This document shows positions 48,190-58,295 of a stretch of 64,000 nt of DNA, piece after piece. The stretch is from Xylophilus sp. GOD-11R (lineage in GTDB: Bacteria > Pseudomonadota > Gammaproteobacteria > Burkholderiales > Burkholderiaceae_C): positions 1,054,001 through 1,118,000 of the forward strand of contig NZ_CP137854.1 of the NCBI RefSeq assembly GCF_033546935.1, given 5' to 3'. Both the position numbers and the translations under genes were made by a program. The notes below the pieces were generated by a model. That model worked only from the letters and a program-made list of their open reading frames with translations, had not been told where the DNA came from and did not search any database. Position 1 is the first letter of the stretch. Every line of letters starts with the position of its first letter.

Positions 48190-49431
48190 TCATTCGGGCA
48201 GCAGGCCCAGGGCCTGGCGCAGCGAGGAGATGGCGGCGGCGCGTTCGAGCCGGGTGCGCGAGGCCTGGCGTTCGGCCTCATAGGATTCGAGTTCGATCCG
48301 CAGCCGGGTCGGCAGGTCGGTTTCGCCGAGGCGGAAGGATTTTTCGAAGAAGCCACGCGCCTCGCGGGCCAGGCGTGCGCGCCGGTCGGCGGCATCCACC
48401 GACACCTCGAGAGCGCGTACCGCGTCGCGCGCGGAAGCGGCTTCGGACGCGATGCGCTGGGTCTGCAGCGCGAGCCAGGTTTCGGCTTCGAGCTGATCGG
48501 CGCTGGCCGATGTGATGCGGGCCTCGCTCGCGTACGACTTGCCGATGGGAATGCGCAGCGCGACGACGGCGGTGCGCTCGTAGCGCTCGCCGGCGACGCC
48601 GCGTTCGCGCACCGCGCCAATCGACACCTCCGGATTCGCCCATTGCTGCACACCGGCCAGCTCGCGCTGGCGTCGGGCCGACTCGGCGCGCGTGGCGAGT
48701 TCGAGCAGGGCGGGGTGCTCGGGCGATGGCTGGTCCGATGCCGGCATGACTTCGGTCGGCGAGTCGTCGCCATTGGTCGGCTGCAGGCCGGTGAGGGTGA
48801 ACCAACGGCGGGTGGCGCGTGCGGCGTTGGCGCCGGCTTCGGCTACCGCGGCTTCGGCGGCCGCGACGATGCCGTCGGCTTGGTGGGCATCGGCCCGGGC
48901 CAGGTCGCCGGCGTTCACCCGGCGGCTTACGTCGCTGGCGAGTCCCCGCGCATTGCGCAGGCGTTCCTGCGCGAGCTCGACTTCCTGGACGGCACGGGCC
49001 TGGTTCCAGTAGGCGCCGCGCAGCAGTTCGGCCAGCGACAGGCGTGTGGCGCCGAGCCGTGCTTCCAGGGCATCGCCATCGGCCTGGGCGACCGCTTGCG
49101 TGCTGCCGCGTTCATGGGGTAGCCAGAGCGGCACCGAGACGGCGGCGTCGTATTCACGGGCGCCGGCGTTGCCGTTGGCGCGGTCGCTGCGGCCGACCAG
49201 GTCGAGCGTGGGCGCGCCGGGTGTCCAGCGCTGGGCGGCCCGCCGGGCCGCGTCGACGGCGTCACGCCGCAGTTCGGTGGAGCGTTGTTCGGGCTGGCGT
49301 TCCCAGGCGGCGGCCAGGCCGCGCTTGAGCGGATGCTCCAGCGCGACGGCCGTTTGCGCATGGCCAGCGTTGGCGGCGATCCACAGGACCGCAGCGAGGA
49401 TGCCGGGGCGAACCCAGGGCTTGGTAGGCAT
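48190..49431 (-). CDS. TolC-family outer-membrane channel (CzcC/CusC type)
   Basis: The protein has 413 aa from the ATG at 49431, which opens a signal peptide ending in AANAGHAQT. It is mostly long amphipathic helices of the TolC duplicated fold (for example LAQERLRNARGLASDVSRRV and DAADRRARLAREARGFFEK), with short beta strands (AVSVPLWLPHERGS). It forms the exit duct of the tripartite metal pump encoded downstream. The first half contains TLDLVGRSDRANGNAGAREY, typical of CzcC-like members. Confidence 0.9.
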   Translation of the reverse strand: MPTKPWVRPGILAAVLWIAANAGHAQTAVALEHPLKRGLAAAWERQPEQRSTELRRDAVDAARRAAQRWTPGAPTLDLVGRSDRANGNAGAREYDAAVSVPLWLPHERGSTQAVAQADGDALEARLGATRLSLAELLRGAYWNQARAVQEVELAQERLRNARGLASDVSRRVNAGDLARADAHQADGIVAAAEAAVAEAGANAARATRRWFTLTGLQPTNGDDSPTEVMPASDQPSPEHPALLELATRAESARRQRELAGVQQWANPEVSIGAVRERGVAGERYERTAVVALRIPIGKSYASEARITSASADQLEAETWLALQTQRIASEAASARDAVRALEVSVDAADRRARLAREARGFFEKSFRLGETDLPTRLRIELESYEAERQASRTRLERAAAISSLRQALGLLPE

Positions 49432-49533
49432 GAAATCTCTCGTCGTCGTGGCGCGCGAAGGCACGCGCCGTGGAGGAATACCGACGAGAGGAATCGCCCC
49501 GCGGGGCGTGTTCGGGAGTCGCTCGTCGGCCGG

Positions 49534-49923
49534 TCAGGCGACGAGGGGAAGCGGCGGGCGCAGGAAGGATTCGAGCGGAGGCTCGGGCAGGTGATGGCTG
49601 TAGGCCGTCGACTGCTGGCCGGCGACCCAGGTGTGACCGGGCGCGGCATAGGAAGAGGGATAGCCCGAACCGAGGCCGTGACAGGCGTGGCAGTCGGGAT
49701 GGGTGCCGGGCGACGGGTGCGCGGTCTTGGTGTCGGCTCCGGCCTGGTCGTCGGCGTCGACCTGCTGGTCGGCCGCGTGCAGGTCGGTGGCTGCCACATG
49801 CCGATGTTCGTGGTGCCCGAAGTGCGAACCGGTGCGCTCGTGCTGGCAGACGGTGGCCGCGGCTGCCCAGCTCCATTGGAGCGGCAGCAGGAACATCAGG
49901 AAGACGATGAGGAGGCGGCGCAT
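49534..49923 (-). CDS. CzcI-like His-rich exported protein
   Basis: The protein has 129 aa. A signal peptide (MRRLLIVFLMFLLPLQWSWA) is followed by many His, Asp and Cys residues: CQHERTGSHFGHHEHRHV and HPDCHACHG. This composition and its place ahead of a czcCBA-type operon match CzcI family proteins, thought to act in metal sensing or regulation of czc systems. About 100 bp separate it from the TolC-like gene. The promoter must lie between 49924 and efp. Confidence 0.8.
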   Translation of the reverse strand: MRRLLIVFLMFLLPLQWSWAAAATVCQHERTGSHFGHHEHRHVAATDLHAADQQVDADDQAGADTKTAHPSPGTHPDCHACHGLGSGYPSSYAAPGHTWVAGQQSTAYSHHLPEPPLESFLRPPLPLVA

Positions 49924-50002
49924 GCGGCGGAAAGTCTATCAGTCGAACTGGAGAGGACCGATATGACCGCCGCCGCGAAAGGTCTTGGAGACCTGGGGAA
50001 CC

Positions 50003-50557
50003 TTAGACGCGCTTGCGGTACTCGCCGGTGCGGGTGTCGATTTCGATGCGGTCGCCTTGCGCGACGAACAGCGGAACCGGGATCTCGAAGCCGGTGGAGA
50101 TCTTGGCGGGCTTGAGCACCTTGCCGGACGTGTCGCCCTTGACAGCGGGTTCGGTCCAGGTGATTTCGCGCTCGATGCTGGTCGGCAGTTCGACCGAGAT
50201 GGCCTTGCCGTCGTAGAACACCACTTCGACGGTCATGCCGTCTTCGAGGTAGTTCAACGCGTCGCCCATGTTCTCGGCTTCGACTTCGTATTGGTTGAAC
50301 TCGGTGTCCATGCAGACATACATCGGGTCGGCGAAGTAGGAGTAGGTGCACTCCTTCTTGTCGAGCACGATCTGGTCCATCTTGTCGTCGGCCTTGAACA
50401 CCACTTCGGTGTTGAAGTTGGCGATGAGGCTCTTGAGCTTCATGCGCACGGTGGCGGAATTGCGACCACCGCGGCTGTATTCGGTCTTGAGCACGACCAT
50501 CGGATCCTTGCCATGCATGATCACGTTGCCGGCGCGGATTTCTTGAGCGATTTTCAT
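50003..50557 (-). CDS. efp: Elongation factor P (Arg32 type)
   Basis: The protein has 184 aa from the ATG at 50557 ([16 protein letters not shown]). EF-P rescues ribosomes stalled at polyproline. The tip residue at position 32 is Arg in [12 protein letters not shown], so it belongs to the branch rhamnosylated by EarP rather than lysylated by EpmA. The three domains are complete, ending in [15 protein letters not shown]. earP lies about 1.3 kb upstream on the same strand; in many relatives the two genes are adjacent. Confidence 0.97.
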   Translation of the reverse strand: MKIAQEIRAGNVIMHGKDPMVVLKTEYSRGGRNSATVRMKLKSLIANFNTEVVFKADDKMDQIVLDKKECTYSYFADPMYVCMDTEFNQYEVEAENMGDALNYLEDGMTVEVVFYDGKAISVELPTSIEREITWTEPAVKGDTSGKVLKPAKISTGFEIPVPLFVAQGDRIEIDTRTGEYRKRV

Positions 50558-50738
50558 AAGGTTGTCTGGCTGGTTGGCCGCAGGGCGCGGCAAGCCCTGT
50601 GAACCATTGCGGACCCGGTCCGAACAGCGGGGCAGTCGATTTTCGAAAAGCCTCCGATTTTAGCGCGTTCACGCGGCAAGGTCATTTCGGGCAGACTCTC
50701 GGGCGTTTTCCGCAGACTTTCCCTTAGGGGTTTCAACC

Positions 50739-51515
50739 TTGTCATCCAACGTCAACGCCAAAATCGCCGCCGCTCTCGTCGAGGCGCGCCGTTCCGGCCA
50801 CCAGGCCGACGACAGTCTCTGGGCCGATATCGCGCTTCCCGCCGACGACATCTACAACATCCAGGAACGCGTTTCCGCCGCCATGGGTTGGGATACGCCG
50901 GCCACCGAACCGAGTTTCTGGAAAGGCGGCGGCGCCGGCCCAGGCTCGGTCGCCAGTTTCGCCCGCCTGCCCGCGCCCTGGGTGCGGCCGGCGCCGGGCC
51001 CGTTCCGTGCGGACGATTTCCATCGCCGTGGCATCGAGATCGAGGTCGCCTTCCGCCTGGCCCGTGACGTGGAAGCGGCCGACTTGGCCCTGCGGACCGC
51101 GCACGATCCGGCGGCTTTCCTGGACGCCGTGGCGGTGTCGATCGAACTGGTCGATTTCCGCTGGGCCGGTGCCGAGTCGGCAGCCTCGGGGCTGCGCCAG
51201 GCCGACGTGCAGTGCAACGGCGCGCTGGTGATCGGCGATTGGGTGCCGATGCGCGAGATCGACTGGTCGCAACAGGTCGCCCGGCTGGAGATCGACGGCC
51301 AGCCTGCCGGCCAGTGGACCGGCAGCCACGCGGCGGGCGACCCGCTCTGGTTCGCGCCGCAGTGGCTGTCGCATGCGGTGGCGCGCCGCGGCCGCCTGGC
51401 CGAAGGCAGCGTGCTGACCACCGGCTCCTGGTGCGGCATGGTCTGGGTCGAAGGGCGATCGGAAGTGCGCGCGGTGTTCGACGGTATCGGCGAGGCCCGG
51501 CTGACGCTGGTCTGA
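50739..51515 (+). CDS. FAH/2-keto-4-pentenoate hydratase-like protein (TTG start)
   Basis: The protein has 258 aa. No ATG or GTG fits; TTG at 50739 sits behind TTAGGGG with 7-bp spacing and is taken as start. The fold is that of MhpD-type hydratases and fumarylacetoacetate hydrolases: DDIYNIQERVSAAMGWDTPA at the front, RRGIEIEVAFRLARDVEA with the metal-binding Glu pair, DAVAVSIELVDFRW, and VLTTGSWCGMVWVEG at the end. It would act on 2-keto-alkenoic acids, but no aromatic-degradation genes are near. It is divergent from efp and sits between efp and earP. Confidence 0.8.
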   Translation: MSSNVNAKIAAALVEARRSGHQADDSLWADIALPADDIYNIQERVSAAMGWDTPATEPSFWKGGGAGPGSVASFARLPAPWVRPAPGPFRADDFHRRGIEIEVAFRLARDVEAADLALRTAHDPAAFLDAVAVSIELVDFRWAGAESAASGLRQADVQCNGALVIGDWVPMREIDWSQQVARLEIDGQPAGQWTGSHAAGDPLWFAPQWLSHAVARRGRLAEGSVLTTGSWCGMVWVEGRSEVRAVFDGIGEARLTLV

Positions 51516-51545
51516 TCGGGAATGCGGCAGCGCTGCTTCAGGGTC

Positions 51546-51803
51546 TCAGGCCGCGGTGCCGCGCACCACGTCGAATTCGGTCGCCACGCGCGCCTGGGCC
51601 GTGTCGACGATTGCGGCCAGTACCAGCTGCGGCGCAGCTGCCAGCCGTCGATGATGTCGCCAACGAGATAGAGCGTCTCGCATTCGACATACCGCGGGAA
51701 GTCGAGCAGTGCGGCGGCCTGGCAGCCCGGGGGTGCCCAGGTGCAGGTCCGAAATCCAGACCGTGCGCACGGTCAACGGGCTCTTGGCATCGAGATCGGT
51801 CAT
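51546..51803 (-). pseudogene. Fragment of LpxH-like metallophosphoesterase
   Basis: The first frame (MTDLDAKSPLTVRTVWISDLHLGTPG) carries the first metal motif DLH of UDP-2,3-diacylglucosamine diphosphatase-like enzymes. After a one-base shift in the CCCCCGGG run near 51730 the next part continues in another frame: AAALLDFPRYVECETLYLVG, then DIIDGWQLRRSWYWPQ with the second motif GDxxD. Similarity ends there, so the GNHD and GHTH motifs and about two thirds of the protein are missing. It is a truncated, frameshifted remnant. Confidence 0.8.
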
Positions 51804-51896
51804 GCGATGTTCCTCACGTCGACATGCTGCGGGATGCCCGCAGCCGCACGTGACGAAGACGTGAACGGTTCTCGAAGATTCCGGCGGAGTGGCCAG

Positions 51897-52970
51897 TCAG
51901 CCGGCGCGGTCGCGCAGGCTGTCGACGAACGCGCGCAGCTGGGTCAGCAGGTCCGGCTGGCGTTGCAAGGCGGTCGTCGCGACCTCGGCGGTCTGGCGCC
52001 ATTCGGCGAGCATGGCGGCTGAGGGCGCTGCGATCGGCGCATCGGCGATGCCGTTCCAGGCAGCATGGAAGCGGCGAAGGGATTCGGGCGCTGCGATGGT
52101 CCGCAAAAAGGCGTCGAGCTTGTCGTGGTGCGCGTCATCGTCTTGCGGGTAGATCTGCCAGACCAGCGGTGCGCCGGCCCACAGCGCGCGGACCAGGGAA
52201 TCCTCGCCGCGCACCAGGTTCAGGTCGCACGACCAGAGCAGTTCGTCGAAGGATTCCTGCGGCAGATAGGGCAGGTAGTCGATGCGCAAGGCGCCGAGGC
52301 CCTCAGGCACGCTGGCGCGCACGGCCTTGGCAGCGCGGCCGGCGGTGACCAGCAGCCGCGTCGGCTCCCCGGCCTGCGACCAGCGGGCGAGGAGGCCGCC
52401 GAGGGCCGGCGGCTCGTAGCAGAAGAGCGATACCAGGCGTTCACCTTGCCAGGCGATGCCCCGGTCGGCCAGCCAGGCGGCGCGGTCGAACGTGCGGCGG
52501 CGTTCTTCGAGCTCGGGTTCACGCAGCAGACCACCGGTGGCGGGGGTGAATCCGGGGTAGAAGAAATGCTTGGTCAGGCCAGCGCCGGGCCCGTGGAAGA
52601 CCGGCGAAGGCAGGCGGTGCATGCGCTCCACATAACTTTCGGCGCAGAGGTATTCCAGGTTGATCCACGACCGTGGCCCGGGGGCGGCGGCGAAGCGCGC
52701 GAGCAGGGCGGGCTCCGGGTCGCAGCCGAAGGCCTCGATCACCACGTCGGGAGCGGCATCGCGCACCGCGGCTTCCACCGCAATGAGGTCGCACCAGTCG
52801 ATCACCGCGACGCCCGCGCGGCCGTGCGGCGCCATCCAGGCCAGCGCCGACGCGTCGTCCACCCAGAGGCGCACCCGCTCGCCGGCGCCCGCGAGCTGCG
52901 ACGCGAGCCGCCAGCAGACGCCCAGATCGCCATGGTTGTCGATGACCTTGCAGAAGATGTCCCAGCGCAT
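51897..52970 (-). CDS. earP: EF-P arginine rhamnosyltransferase EarP
   Basis: The protein has 357 aa from the ATG at 52970. It transfers rhamnose from dTDP-rhamnose to Arg32 of EF-P. The N-terminal motif [13 protein letters not shown] contains the two essential Asp residues (here D11 and D15). The donor-binding end has [20 protein letters not shown] and [17 protein letters not shown], invariant in the family. It is divergent from uvrC (68 bp apart) and upstream of efp but separated from it by the hydratase-like gene and the LpxH fragment. Confidence 0.96.
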   Translation of the reverse strand: MRWDIFCKVIDNHGDLGVCWRLASQLAGAGERVRLWVDDASALAWMAPHGRAGVAVIDWCDLIAVEAAVRDAAPDVVIEAFGCDPEPALLARFAAAPGPRSWINLEYLCAESYVERMHRLPSPVFHGPGAGLTKHFFYPGFTPATGGLLREPELEERRRTFDRAAWLADRGIAWQGERLVSLFCYEPPALGGLLARWSQAGEPTRLLVTAGRAAKAVRASVPEGLGALRIDYLPYLPQESFDELLWSCDLNLVRGEDSLVRALWAGAPLVWQIYPQDDDAHHDKLDAFLRTIAAPESLRRFHAAWNGIADAPIAAPSAAMLAEWRQTAEVATTALQRQPDLLTQLRAFVDSLRDRAG

Positions 52971-53038
52971 GCGTTCCCGCCTTTCGGCAGCGATTGTCCC
53001 CGGGCCACCGCATCGCCTCGCGAGCCACAATAGCCGCC

Positions 53039-54991
53039 ATGTCCGACGTGCATTCCGACCAACTCCTCGCAGAAGTCGCGGCCCTGCCGCCGCTGCCGGG
53101 CGTCTACCGCTATTTCGACGCCGAAGGCGCGCTGCTTTACGTGGGCAAGGCGCGCAACCTCAAGCGCCGCGTGGCGAGCTATTTCCAGAAAAACCACGGT
53201 GCCACCCGCATCGGCCACATGATCGCCCGCATCGCGCGCATGGAGACCACTGTGGTGCGCTCGGAAGCCGAGGCACTGCTGCTCGAAAACAACCTGATCA
53301 AGACGCAGAACCCGCGCTACAACATCGTCTTTCGCGACGACAAGAGTTATCCCTACTTGAAGATCACCGGCCAGCCGGACGCCCGCACGGCCGAAACCGC
53401 GCCGCACGCCCAGCAGTTTCCGCGCATGGCGTACTACCGGGGCGCGGTCGAGCGGCGGCACCGTTATTTCGGGCCGTTTCCCAGCGCGTGGGCGGTGAAG
53501 GAATCGATCCAGCTCATCCAGAAGGTTTTTCGGCTGCGCACTTGCGAAGACACGGTCTTCAACAACCGCACCCGGCCCTGCCTGCTCTACCAGATCAAGC
53601 GTTGCTCCGGCCCCTGCGTCAACCTGATCTCGCCCGAGGCCTACAGCGTGGACGTGGCCCATGCGGAGCGCTTCCTGCGTGGCGAGACGCAGGAGGTGGT
53701 CGAGACGCTCAACCAGCGCATGGTCGCGCATGCCGAGCGGCTGGAGTTCGAGCAGGCGGCCGAGCTGCGCAACCAGGCGTCGGCCTTGTCCAAGGTGCTG
53801 CACCAGCAGTCGATCGAAACCGCTTCCGACAAGGACGTGGACATCGTCGCGGTCAAGGTGCAGGGTGGGCGCGCCTGCGTCAACCTCGCCATGGTGCGCG
53901 GTGGTCGGCACCTGGGCGACCGGGCGTATTTTCCGACCCATGTCGACGACGCGGCCGCACTGGAGGCCAGTGCGCTGGAGGAGGGCGCGGCCACGCCGGT
54001 GCCCGTCGAGCAGCAGGTGCTCGAGGCCTTCCTGGCGCAGCACTACACCGGCGTGGCGGCGCCTTCTGCGCTGGTGGTGGGTGCGCCGGTCTCGGCCGAG
54101 TTGCTGGAGGCGTTGTCGGGCACCGCATCGGCGCGCATCTCGGCGGTGCACAACCCGCGCGGCCAGCGTCGCATCTGGCTGGAGATGGCGCAGAAGGGCG
54201 CCGACCTGCAGCTCGCCCGCCTGCTGGCCGAAGAGGGCTCGCAGCAGGCGCGCACCCGCGCGCTGGTCGACGCGCTCGACCTGGCGCTGGAAGACCTCGA
54301 CAAGTTGCGCATCGAGTGCTTCGACATCTCGCACACCGCTGGCGAAGCCACGCAGGCTTCGTGCGTGGTGTTTCAGAACCACCGCATGCTGTCGGCAGAA
54401 TACCGGCGCTACAACATCGAAGGCATCACCGGTGGCGACGACTACGCCGCCATGCGCCAGGTGCTCACCCGCCGGTATGGAAAGCTCGCCGAGGCGGCCA
54501 AGGCATCGGCCGATCCGGACCAGCCCGTCACCGCGACCGCCCGCATGCCGGACCTGGTACTGGTCGACGGCGGCAAGGGCCAGGTGTCGATGGCGCGCGA
54601 GGTGTTCGAGACATTGGGGCTGGACCTGTCACTCATTGTCGGCGTGGAGAAAGGCGAGGGCCGCAAGGTCGGCCTGGAGGAACTGGTCTTCGCCGATGGC
54701 CGCGAGAAGGTCTACCTGGGGCGTGACTCGGCTGCGCTGATGCTGGTCGCGCAGATCCGCGACGAAGCGCACCGCTTCGCCATCACCGGCATGCGCGCCA
54801 AGCGGGCCAAGGTGCGCACCGGCGGCAGCCGGTTGGAGGACATCGCCGGCATAGGGCCCAAGAAGCGTGCGCGCCTGCTGCAGCACTTCGGCGGTGTGCG
54901 CGGCGTGGCGGCCGCGGGGGTCGAGGACATCATGCGGGTCGACGGGATTTCGCGCGAGCTCGCCGAGGACATCTACCGGGCCTTGCACTAG
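53039..54991 (+). CDS. uvrC: Excinuclease ABC subunit C
   Basis: The protein has 650 aa from the ATG at 53039. It makes the dual incisions in nucleotide-excision repair. The N-terminal GIY-YIG nuclease reads [24 protein letters not shown] domain lies near residue 230 ([20 protein letters not shown]). The RNase H-like C-terminal nuclease has [19 protein letters not shown] and [10 protein letters not shown]. The tail has two helix-hairpin-helix motifs ([19 protein letters not shown]). The next gene, pgsA, is 71 bp downstream, a common pair. Confidence 0.97.
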   Translation: MSDVHSDQLLAEVAALPPLPGVYRYFDAEGALLYVGKARNLKRRVASYFQKNHGATRIGHMIARIARMETTVVRSEAEALLLENNLIKTQNPRYNIVFRDDKSYPYLKITGQPDARTAETAPHAQQFPRMAYYRGAVERRHRYFGPFPSAWAVKESIQLIQKVFRLRTCEDTVFNNRTRPCLLYQIKRCSGPCVNLISPEAYSVDVAHAERFLRGETQEVVETLNQRMVAHAERLEFEQAAELRNQASALSKVLHQQSIETASDKDVDIVAVKVQGGRACVNLAMVRGGRHLGDRAYFPTHVDDAAALEASALEEGAATPVPVEQQVLEAFLAQHYTGVAAPSALVVGAPVSAELLEALSGTASARISAVHNPRGQRRIWLEMAQKGADLQLARLLAEEGSQQARTRALVDALDLALEDLDKLRIECFDISHTAGEATQASCVVFQNHRMLSAEYRRYNIEGITGGDDYAAMRQVLTRRYGKLAEAAKASADPDQPVTATARMPDLVLVDGGKGQVSMAREVFETLGLDLSLIVGVEKGEGRKVGLEELVFADGREKVYLGRDSAALMLVAQIRDEAHRFAITGMRAKRAKVRTGGSRLEDIAGIGPKKRARLLQHFGGVRGVAAAGVEDIMRVDGISRELAEDIYRALH

Positions 54992-55062
54992 CCGCAGCAT
55001 GCGGTTTTCGAGCCGTACGCCGCGTGACAGTCGGCCCGTGGACCGGGGGCCATAATGCCCGC

Positions 55063-55629
55063 ATGTTCTGGACCTTGCCGACCATCCTCACCTGGACGCG
55101 GATCGTCGCGATCCCGCTGATCGCGGGCGTGTTCTATCTGCCGTTGAGCCCGGCAGCCTGCAACCTCATCGCGACCATCATGTTCATCGTCTTCGCGCTG
55201 ACCGACTGGCTCGATGGCTGGCTGGCGCGCAAGCTCGGCCAGACCTCGTCGTTCGGCGCATTTCTCGATCCGGTGGCCGACAAGTTCCTGGTCTGCGCCT
55301 CGCTGCTGGTGCTGGTGCATCTGGGGCGGGCCGACGTTTTCGTGGCGCTCATCATCATCGGCCGCGAGATCGCCATCTCGGCCCTGCGCGAATGGATGGC
55401 GCAGATCGGCGCGTCGCGCAGCGTGGCGGTGCACATGCTGGGCAAGGTCAAGACCACCGTACAAATGGTGGCGATTCCCTTCCTGCTTTATCAAGGCGTC
55501 GTGTTCGGCGTCGTCGACACCGGCGCGTGGGGCCGGGTACTGATCTGGGCGGCTGCCGTTCTGACCGTTTGGTCGATGGTTTACTACCTTCAGAAAGCGC
55601 TTCCCGAGATACGTGCCCGCGTGAAATGA
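55063..55629 (+). CDS. pgsA: CDP-diacylglycerol-glycerol-3-phosphate 3-phosphatidyltransferase
   Basis: The protein has 188 aa from the ATG at 55063 (MFWTLPTILTWTRIVAIPL). It makes phosphatidylglycerol phosphate at the inner membrane. The CDP-alcohol transferase motif DG-x2-AR-x8-G-x3-D-x3-D is complete: DGWLARKLGQTSSFGAFLD followed by PVAD. Several membrane helices are evident. It is probably co-transcribed with uvrC. Confidence 0.96.
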   Translation: MFWTLPTILTWTRIVAIPLIAGVFYLPLSPAACNLIATIMFIVFALTDWLDGWLARKLGQTSSFGAFLDPVADKFLVCASLLVLVHLGRADVFVALIIIGREIAISALREWMAQIGASRSVAVHMLGKVKTTVQMVAIPFLLYQGVVFGVVDTGAWGRVLIWAAAVLTVWSMVYYLQKALPEIRARVK

Positions 55630-55706
55630 GAACGCTGCGGAATCCGACTAGAATTCGGCCTCCGCCATCGGTAAGCAGGCCCGCTTTCCAGAGTCCGTTT
55701 GCCATA

Positions 55707-55735
55707 TTGACACCCCTGGAGTCACTGGCTTTAAT
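55707..55735 (+). promoter_or_regulatory. Sigma-70 promoter of the HU gene
   Basis: TTGACA (55707-55712), exactly 17 bp, then TTTAAT (55730-55735). It lies 140 bp upstream of the HU start, between pgsA and HU. The near-perfect match and spacing suit a highly expressed gene. Confidence 0.8.
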
Positions 55736-55876
55736 CGAATTCCTGGCCTGCCGGCACCACGTCCAATCCGCCCTTGCGGGCTGATCACGCAGCGTGCCGA
55801 ACTGAAGCCGCCCTTGCCGCGGCATCCCTACCGAATTCATCCGCGCAACCGTCTATCCGCTTTAGAGAGGCTATTT

Positions 55877-56149
55877 GTGAACAAGACCGAACTGATCGAG
55901 CACATCGCCAAGAACGCCGACATTTCCAAGGCAGCCGCTACCCGCGCGCTGGAATCCACCATCGGCGCCGTCAAGACCACATTGAAGAAAGGCGGCACGG
56001 TCTCGCTCGTCGGTTTCGGAACCTTCGCCGTTGGCAAGCGTGCAGCCCGCAGCGGCCGTAATCCGCGCACTGGTGCCGCGATCAAGATCAAGGCTGCTAA
56101 AGTACCGAAGTTCCGTCCGGGCAAGGCCCTGAAGGATGCCCTGAATTGA
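55877..56149 (+). CDS. hupB: DNA-binding protein HU
   Basis: The protein has 90 aa. The start is GTG at 55877 ([16 protein letters not shown] follows), preceded by AGAGAGG at proper spacing; an upstream in-frame ATG at 55814 would add residues foreign to HU. The DNA-binding arm shows [20 protein letters not shown] and the end [16 protein letters not shown]. It is a dimeric nucleoid protein. tRNA-Val follows 16 bp after the stop, possibly in one transcript. Confidence 0.97.
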   Translation: MNKTELIEHIAKNADISKAAATRALESTIGAVKTTLKKGGTVSLVGFGTFAVGKRAARSGRNPRTGAAIKIKAAKVPKFRPGKALKDALN

Positions 56150-56165
56150 TGCTCAGTCGAGAGTG

Positions 56166-56241
56166 GGGTGCTTAGCTCAGTTGGTAGAGCGGCGCCTTTA
56201 CACGGCGTAGGTCGGCGGTTCGAGACCGTCAGCACCCACCA
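56166..56241 (+). tRNA. tRNA-Val (anticodon UAC)
   Basis: Full cloverleaf of 76 nt with encoded CCA. The acceptor GGGTGCT pairs with AGCACCC. The D arm is AGCTCAGTTGGTAGAGC. The anticodon loop TTTACAC sits between CGCC and GGCG, giving TAC. The T loop is GGTTCGAGACC. It lies between HU and ppiD. Confidence 0.96.
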
Positions 56242-56253
56242 CCCACTGCACAC

Positions 56254-56280
56254 AAGGCGAACACCCCGTTCGCCTTTTTT
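56254..56280 (+). terminator. Intrinsic terminator after tRNA-Val
   Basis: AAGGCGAAC (56254-56262) pairs with GTTCGCCTT (56268-56276), followed by TTTT and TTGTTT. It ends the HU/tRNA-Val unit. Confidence 0.9.
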
Positions 56281-56321
56281 GTTTCCGCCCGGCGCTTGAC
56301 GCGCCCAACCAGAAGTCCGCC

Positions 56322-58244
56322 ATGTTCGAGTTCATTCGCAAGCACTCCAAGATAGTGATGGTGGTGCTGTTCCTGCTGATCATCCCGTCATTCGTGATGT
56401 TCGGCGTCGATGGCTATCGCCGCTCGATGGAGCAGGGCGCCGCCGTTGCCACCGTGAATGGCGCCGACATCACGCAGGGCGAGTGGGACGAGGCGCATCG
56501 CCTCACCGTCGAGCGCACCCGGGCACAGTCACCCAACATCGATGCCCGGTTCTTCGATACTCCGGCGGCCAAGTACGCAACGCTCGAGCGGCTGGTGCGC
56601 GAACGCACCTTGCGCGCCGCCGCCGACAAATACCACCTGGCACCGAGCGAGGCGCGGCTGGCCAGCACGCTGCAGCAGGACCCGTCCATCGCGGCACTGC
56701 GCAGCGCCGACGGCAAGCTCGACATCGCCCAGTATCGGCAGATCCTGGCCGCGCAGGGCATGACGCCGGAAAGCTACGAAGCCCGCGTGGCGAGCGACAT
56801 GGCACTGCGCCAGGTCCTGGAGGGCATTTCCTCCAGCGCGGTGGCCACGACCGCACAGGCCGACGCCGTGCTGGCGCCGTTCTTCCAGCAGCGCAACATC
56901 CAGGTCGCGTCTTTCAAGTCGGCCGATTACGTGGCCAAGGTCCAGCCCAACGATGCGGAGCTGCAGGCCTACTACGACGCCCATCAGGCGGTTTTCCGCA
57001 AGCCCGAACAGGCCGATGTCGAATACGTGGTGCTAGACATCGAAGCACTGCGACAGGGCATCGTGCCAGCCGAAAAGGACCTTCGTGATTTCTACGAGCA
57101 AAACCAGGCGCGACTCGTCGGCCAGGAAGAGCGCCGCGCCAGCCACATCCTGCTGACCGTTCCCAAGGACGCGCCGCAAACCGAGCGCGACAAGATCAAG
57201 GCGCATGCCGAGCAGTTGGTCGCTACCTTGCGCAAGGAGCCCGGCCGCTTCGCAGAAATTGCCCGCAAGGAGTCCCAGGATCCCGGGTCGGCCGCTCAAG
57301 GGGGCGACCTCAATTTTTTCACCCGGGGCGCCATGGTCAAGCCATTCGAAGACGCGGTCTATTCGATGAAAAAGGGCGACATCAGCGACGTCGTGACGTC
57401 GGATTTCGGCTTCCACATCATTCAGCTCACCGACATCAAGGCGCAGCGCCAGCGCAGCTTCGAGGAAGTCCGCGCCGATCTCGAATCCCAGTACCGGCAG
57501 CAGGAAGCCCAGAAGCGTTTTGCGGAAGCGGCCGACACCTTCACCAATACGGTCTACGAGCAGGCCGACAGCCTGAAGCCGGTCGCCGACAAGCTCAAGC
57601 TGACCGTTCGTACCGCCAGCAACGTGGGGCGCAATGCTGCGCCGGGAACCGCTGGTGTCCTGGCGAACGAACGTCTGTTGACCGCGCTGTTCGCGCCCGA
57701 TGCCGTCGAGAAGAAACGCAACACCGAAGCGGTGGAAACGGGTCCGAGCCAACTGGCCTCCGCGCGAATCGTGAATTACACACCTGCGCGCACGCCGCCT
57801 TTCGCCGAGGTGCGTGACGAGGTGCGCCAGCGGCTCATCCGCGAGAAGGCTGGCGAAATGGCCAAGAAGGATGGCGAAGCCCGTCTGGCCGAGTGGAAAA
57901 CCACGCCGGCGTCCGCACGCCTTCCGGCGGCAGTGGACGTGTCGCGCGGAGACGCGGCAGCTCAGGCGCCTGCCGTGGTGGCAGCGGCCATGCGCGCACC
58001 GACTGCCAGCCTGCCGGCGTGGGTGGGCGTCGATACCGCCGATGGTTATGCGGTCGTTCGCGTCAATTCGGTCGCTCCTCGTGCGGCGAATGCCAAGTCG
58101 GACCCGACGTCGGAACGCATGCAGGTGACGCAGTCGTCAGCCAGTGCGGAAAGCAACGCATACTACGAATGGCTGCGCACTCAGTTGAAGGTACAGATCA
58201 AGGCGCCACGCCCGATCACCATCACCGCGCCGGGCGCGAATTGA
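56322..58244 (+). CDS. ppiD: Periplasmic chaperone/prolyl isomerase PpiD
   Basis: The protein has 640 aa. A single N-terminal membrane helix (residues about 10-28, KIVMVVLFLLIIPSFVMFG) anchors it in the inner membrane with the bulk in the periplasm. A SurA_N-like chaperone region covers about 35-200. The parvulin domain is at about 265-365: ASHILLTVPKDAPQTERDKI, GGDLNFFTRGAMVKPFEDAV and SDFGFHIIQLTDI. The C-terminal part is helical. It assists folding of newly exported proteins at the Sec translocon. It sits between two tRNA genes. Confidence 0.94.
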   Translation: MFEFIRKHSKIVMVVLFLLIIPSFVMFGVDGYRRSMEQGAAVATVNGADITQGEWDEAHRLTVERTRAQSPNIDARFFDTPAAKYATLERLVRERTLRAAADKYHLAPSEARLASTLQQDPSIAALRSADGKLDIAQYRQILAAQGMTPESYEARVASDMALRQVLEGISSSAVATTAQADAVLAPFFQQRNIQVASFKSADYVAKVQPNDAELQAYYDAHQAVFRKPEQADVEYVVLDIEALRQGIVPAEKDLRDFYEQNQARLVGQEERRASHILLTVPKDAPQTERDKIKAHAEQLVATLRKEPGRFAEIARKESQDPGSAAQGGDLNFFTRGAMVKPFEDAVYSMKKGDISDVVTSDFGFHIIQLTDIKAQRQRSFEEVRADLESQYRQQEAQKRFAEAADTFTNTVYEQADSLKPVADKLKLTVRTASNVGRNAAPGTAGVLANERLLTALFAPDAVEKKRNTEAVETGPSQLASARIVNYTPARTPPFAEVRDEVRQRLIREKAGEMAKKDGEARLAEWKTTPASARLPAAVDVSRGDAAAQAPAVVAAAMRAPTASLPAWVGVDTADGYAVVRVNSVAPRAANAKSDPTSERMQVTQSSASAESNAYYEWLRTQLKVQIKAPRPITITAPGAN

Positions 58245-58295
58245 GCGAATTGCAACGAGAACGGATGCGCCTGGAAAACGGCTCCGTTTTCGGGC

